This document shows positions 62,057-64,000 of a stretch of 64,000 nt of DNA, piece after piece. Each line of letters begins with the position of its first letter. The first letter of the stretch is position 1. The DNA is from Clostridia bacterium (GTDB lineage Bacteria > Bacillota > Clostridia > Oscillospirales > Acutalibacteraceae), in assembly GCA_017397105.1 (NCBI GenBank), contig JAFQKF010000002.1:32289-96288 (forward strand). The letters are read 5' to 3'. Made by a program: the position numbers and the translations under genes. Below the pieces are notes generated by a model. It was given only the letters and a program-made list of their open reading frames with translations. It did not search any database and had not been told where the DNA came from.

Positions 62057-62749
62057 TTATTTTTCCTGCTGACCTTTATAAAGCTTGTTTGCCTCAAAGA
62101 ATGCAAACACAATGCAGATAAACGAATAAACCGAAAAAATCAGATGGGTTGTTATTTCCGGGGTGTCTTTGAGCATTGTTATGTAAAGGATTATGCCGAG
62201 AATGCCGTTGATAATCATCAAAAAAGTGTATTCAACGTAGGCAAACATGGTAAGGAAATAAATCACAATGCCGAGCAGGGTTGTTACACTGTCAAGAAAA
62301 ACGTATTGCGAGCCTATCAGCGGAAGTACAAACCACATTACCGCCAACGCAACAATGAATCCTGCGGTGAGCAGAATTCTTTGCTTCCAACTCATTTTGT
62401 GTAAAACGGTGGAGTGCTCCCATTTGTTTTTATTCCAACGGATGAAGGTGAGAAGCTGAATTGGGAAAGAGAAAAGAAAAGCGGAAAACGCCGCACCGTA
62501 GAGGTTGAAATAAATGTAAACTGCGCCGTAAAGCAAGGAGTTGATACTGCCGAGTATATTGCTGTATCTGTTTACCCTTGACTGAAGCAGAGCTATTACC
62601 AGCGAAATATACAGCGGCAGGAATCTGAGAAAGTTTTGCTTGAAATAAATGCCGGCAACGGTGATGAGCACTGCGGTGCATACCATAAGTATGATGATAA
62701 ATATTTCTTTTTTGGATGAAGAGATTTTTTTCTCAGCATGATAATTCAA
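62057..62749 (-). CDS. PnuC-like nicotinamide riboside transporter
   Basis: A 230-residue membrane protein with seven predicted helices. PnuC-like parts are YSNILGSINSLLYGAVYIYF, FSFPIQLLTFIRWNKNKW, and LDSVTTLLGIVIYFLTMFAY with INGILGIILYI. PnuC proteins import nicotinamide riboside or, in relatives, thiamine or riboflavin by facilitated diffusion. The likely start is TTG 62749, which has AGGAGGAGG six bases upstream; TTG 62770 would lie before that site. Confidence 0.75.
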   Translation of the reverse strand: MNYHAEKKISSSKKEIFIIILMVCTAVLITVAGIYFKQNFLRFLPLYISLVIALLQSRVNRYSNILGSINSLLYGAVYIYFNLYGAAFSAFLFSFPIQLLTFIRWNKNKWEHSTVLHKMSWKQRILLTAGFIVALAVMWFVLPLIGSQYVFLDSVTTLLGIVIYFLTMFAYVEYTFLMIINGILGIILYITMLKDTPEITTHLIFSVYSFICIVFAFFEANKLYKGQQEK

Positions 62750-62822
62750 ACCGATCCTCCTCCTTTTCAAATCTTTATATGAACAAAAACTGATTTTTCT
62801 TCAATAGTTTCAGCGCACATAT

Positions 62823-62850
62823 ATTATATGACATTTTTGCAAAAATGCAA
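62823..62850 (-). promoter_or_regulatory. Promoter of the PnuC-like gene
   Basis: On the minus strand TTGCAT (62850-62845), 16 bases, TATAAT (62828-62823). Confidence 0.72.
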
Positions 62851-62852
62851 TA

Positions 62853-62887
62853 CAAAAACTCCCTCTGTTATAATCAACAGGGGGAGT
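62853..62887 (-). terminator. Terminator of the DeoR-family regulator gene
   Basis: ACTCCCTCTGTT and AACAGGGGGAGT pair over 12 bases (one mismatch or wobble) with a six-base loop; TTTTTG follows on the minus strand. Confidence 0.88.
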
Positions 62888-62907
62888 CGCTCTGAATGAA
62901 CGGATGA

Positions 62908-63678
62908 TTATTCGGCGATTTTGATTTTAACTCCGAGCTCTTCAAATTGCATTAAATCATCTTCCGAAGAATCGCTGTCAGTAATAATATAATTCAGCTT
63001 GCTTGCAGGGCAGATGCTTATTACGGAATCAAATCCGATTTTTTCAACGGGGAATAAGCCGTAAACTGTTTTTGAATTGTTTATGATAGCGTTTGTCAGC
63101 TCAACGCTTCTTGATTTCTGAATGGAAAGCCCGAATCTTGCCGAAACGCAGGCAGAGGTTATAAAGCATTTATCAAAACGAAGTCTGTTGATTAAAGATA
63201 ATGCAAAGCTGTCATAAAAACAACCGTTTGCCTGCATTTCGCCGCCTGCAAGAATTACGCAGACGTTTTCTTTTTTACGCAGCTCTTCGGCAATGGAGAT
63301 TGAGTTTGTAACAACCGTGCATATAACGTCGCCTATATTCTGAGCCATAAGATATCCTACACTTGCATTGGTGATATAAACAACGTCATTTTCTTCAATT
63401 GTTTTTACAGCTTCTTTTGCTATCGTAAGATAGTTACCCTTGATATCGGTAACTCGCTCGTCAGGGGAGAGATTCCTGATTGCGTTACCGCCAATCTGCC
63501 TTGCGGGAATTGCACCGCCGTGAGTTCTTTTCAGAAGTCCTTGTTCTTCAAGGATTCTTAAATCCCTTTTTGCTGAGTCATAGCTGATTTGAAATGTTTC
63601 CTGAATCTCAGAATTTGATATTCTGCCTTTTTCTGATAAAATTCTGAGAATTTCCTGATGTCTTTCTTCAATAAACAT
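62908..63678 (-). CDS. DeoR-family transcriptional regulator
   Basis: A 256-residue repressor-type protein. Residues 1-57 are the DeoR HTH (ERHQEILRILSEKGRISNSE and SYDSAKRDLRILEEQGLLKR, then THGGAIP). The C-terminal sensor domain has DVVYITNASVGYLMAQNI, VICTVVTNSISIAEEL, VCVILAGGEMQANGCFYDSF and FITSACVSARFGLS, a sugar-phosphate-binding fold. It probably controls a carbohydrate gene not identified here. CATTAACG at 63698-63705 and its inverted copy at 63751-63758 flank its promoter and are candidate operators. Confidence 0.92.
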   Translation of the reverse strand: MFIEERHQEILRILSEKGRISNSEIQETFQISYDSAKRDLRILEEQGLLKRTHGGAIPARQIGGNAIRNLSPDERVTDIKGNYLTIAKEAVKTIEENDVVYITNASVGYLMAQNIGDVICTVVTNSISIAEELRKKENVCVILAGGEMQANGCFYDSFALSLINRLRFDKCFITSACVSARFGLSIQKSRSVELTNAIINNSKTVYGLFPVEKIGFDSVISICPASKLNYIITDSDSSEDDLMQFEELGVKIKIAE

Positions 63679-63737
63679 ACGTATTTTGATCCCCTTTCAT
63701 TAACGCTTATTAACATTGTTGCCGTAGCTACAAGTAT

Positions 63738-63766
63738 AAAATAGCACAATCGTTAATGCTTGTCAA
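63738..63766 (-). promoter_or_regulatory. Promoter of the DeoR-family gene
   Basis: On the minus strand TTGACA (63766-63761), 17 bases, TATTTT (63743-63738), flanked by the inverted CATTAACG pair. Confidence 0.65.
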
Positions 63767-63773
63767 GTGTAAC

Positions 63774-63809
63774 CGTGAAAATATTTGAAAAAATGTGAAA
63801 AAACGTGAA
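63774..63809. promoter_or_regulatory. Four A-tracts in 10-bp phase upstream of the DeoR promoter
   Basis: The motif (G/T)TGAA recurs with TGA at 63776, 63786, 63796 and 63806, exactly 10 bases apart; the first three repeats are followed by A-runs. Phased A-tracts bend DNA. This block begins eight bases upstream of the -35 box and could act as an UP element or architectural site. Confidence 0.6.
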
Positions 63810-63852
63810 CGGCAACAGTTGCCGAAGCCGCCCGTGGGCCGGCACGGACGGC
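63810..63852. repeat. Two adjacent palindromes
   Basis: CGGCAAC-A-GTTGCCG (63810-63824) is a perfect 7-bp inverted repeat around one base. GCCGCCCGTG (63827-63836) and CACGGACGGC (63843-63852) form a second GC-rich stem with one mismatch and loop GGCCGG. Confidence 0.75.
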
Positions 63853-63887
63853 TGTTCAGCTTAGAGTGACTACATTCGAACTCCATA

Positions 63888-64000
63888 CGGTTTTGAAAGG
63901 CAACTTTCCGCCACAGCTGCGTTAAAAACCTTTGGAATAACCTCGTATTCCTGCAGATTTTCGCCTTGCTGTGACAAAAATCTGCTCTTTCAAAACTGCG
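63888..64000. repeat. Intergenic repetitive element (continues past window edge)
   Basis: CGGTTTTGAAAGGCA (63888-63902) is inverted at 63983-63998. Inside are GGAATA/TATTCC (63934-63951) and two related segments of about 24 bases around CAGC and GGCG (63905-63930 and 63958-63980). No ORF fits. The nested repeats suggest a dispersed non-coding element; the rest lies outside the window. Confidence 0.55.

Overview
The window looks like chromosomal DNA of a gut-associated Gram-positive anaerobe of the Clostridia, most likely an Oscillospirales/Ruminococcaceae-type genome. The evidence is as follows. The spc/alpha ribosomal operon carries a KOW-domain gene between map and infA. S4 and L36 are of the zinc-binding type. 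YidC, Jag/KhpB and LCP proteins, a T-box leader and Shine-Dalgarno-driven promoters of the TTGACA/TATAAT type are present. The carbohydrate and bile enzymes (GH92, GH110, GH43, GH3, bile salt hydrolase) suit an animal gut. No rRNA, tRNA, CRISPR array, transposase or phage gene was seen.

Layout. 1-6641 (+): the end of the spc operon and the alpha operon, rpsE(partial)-rpmD-rplO-secY-map-KOW-infA-rpmJ-rpsM-rpsK-rpsD-rpoA-rplQ, with adk missing between secY and map. 6652-12915 (-): a packed operon topB, oligopeptide-type binding lipoprotein, VanZ-like protein, GH5-like protein lacking both catalytic glutamates, DUF3298 lipoprotein. 13122-20421 (+): rmuC, a cytoplasmic GH3 beta-glucosidase and a 1157-residue exported protein with two metallophosphoesterase domains. 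20469-23149 (-): an LCP ligase and a secreted protein of unknown role. 23206-25785 (-): the classical rpmH-rnpA-yidD-yidC-jag operon. 25956-28178: an acyl-CoA synthetase gene behind a T-box leader sits between rpmH and the divergent dnaA. 28179-31474 (+): dnaA-ftsY-rdgB-yhbY, without dnaN. 31574-33196 (+): smpB, an XRE regulator and tmRNA (ssrA), so both trans-translation components lie together.

33248-38142 (+): two tandem DUF4474 proteins on Ser/Thr stalks, a small exported protein with a sortase-like C-terminus, and a second AMP-forming acyl-CoA synthetase. 38200-43983: a divergent glycan locus, GH43 and an XRE-membrane regulator on the minus strand, a GH110 alpha-galactosidase and a DUF4838 protein on the plus strand. 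44045-56473 (-): a giant BspA-like leucine-rich-repeat surface protein behind a structured leader, GH92 alpha-mannosidase, bile salt hydrolase, two membrane proteins, a phosphoesterase, an AGE-family epimerase and a type I phosphodiesterase. 56582-63678: an EamA transporter, a TrpXYZ-like ABC importer, an MFS transporter, a PnuC-like transporter and a DeoR-family regulator. The last 230 bases hold phased A-tracts, palindromes and a repetitive element that runs off the edge.

The most interesting signals are (i) the T-box upstream of an acyl-CoA synthetase, whose candidate specifier reads valine and which suggests amino-acid-starvation control of branched-chain fatty acid activation; (ii) the 235-nt leader of the LRR gene, with a 23-bp long-range stem, inner hairpins and an intrinsic terminator just before the ribosome binding site; (iii) the catalytically dead GH5-like protein; and (iv) the DUF4474 pair beside a sortase-type protein. 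All family assignments were made by reading motifs; no database search was run.
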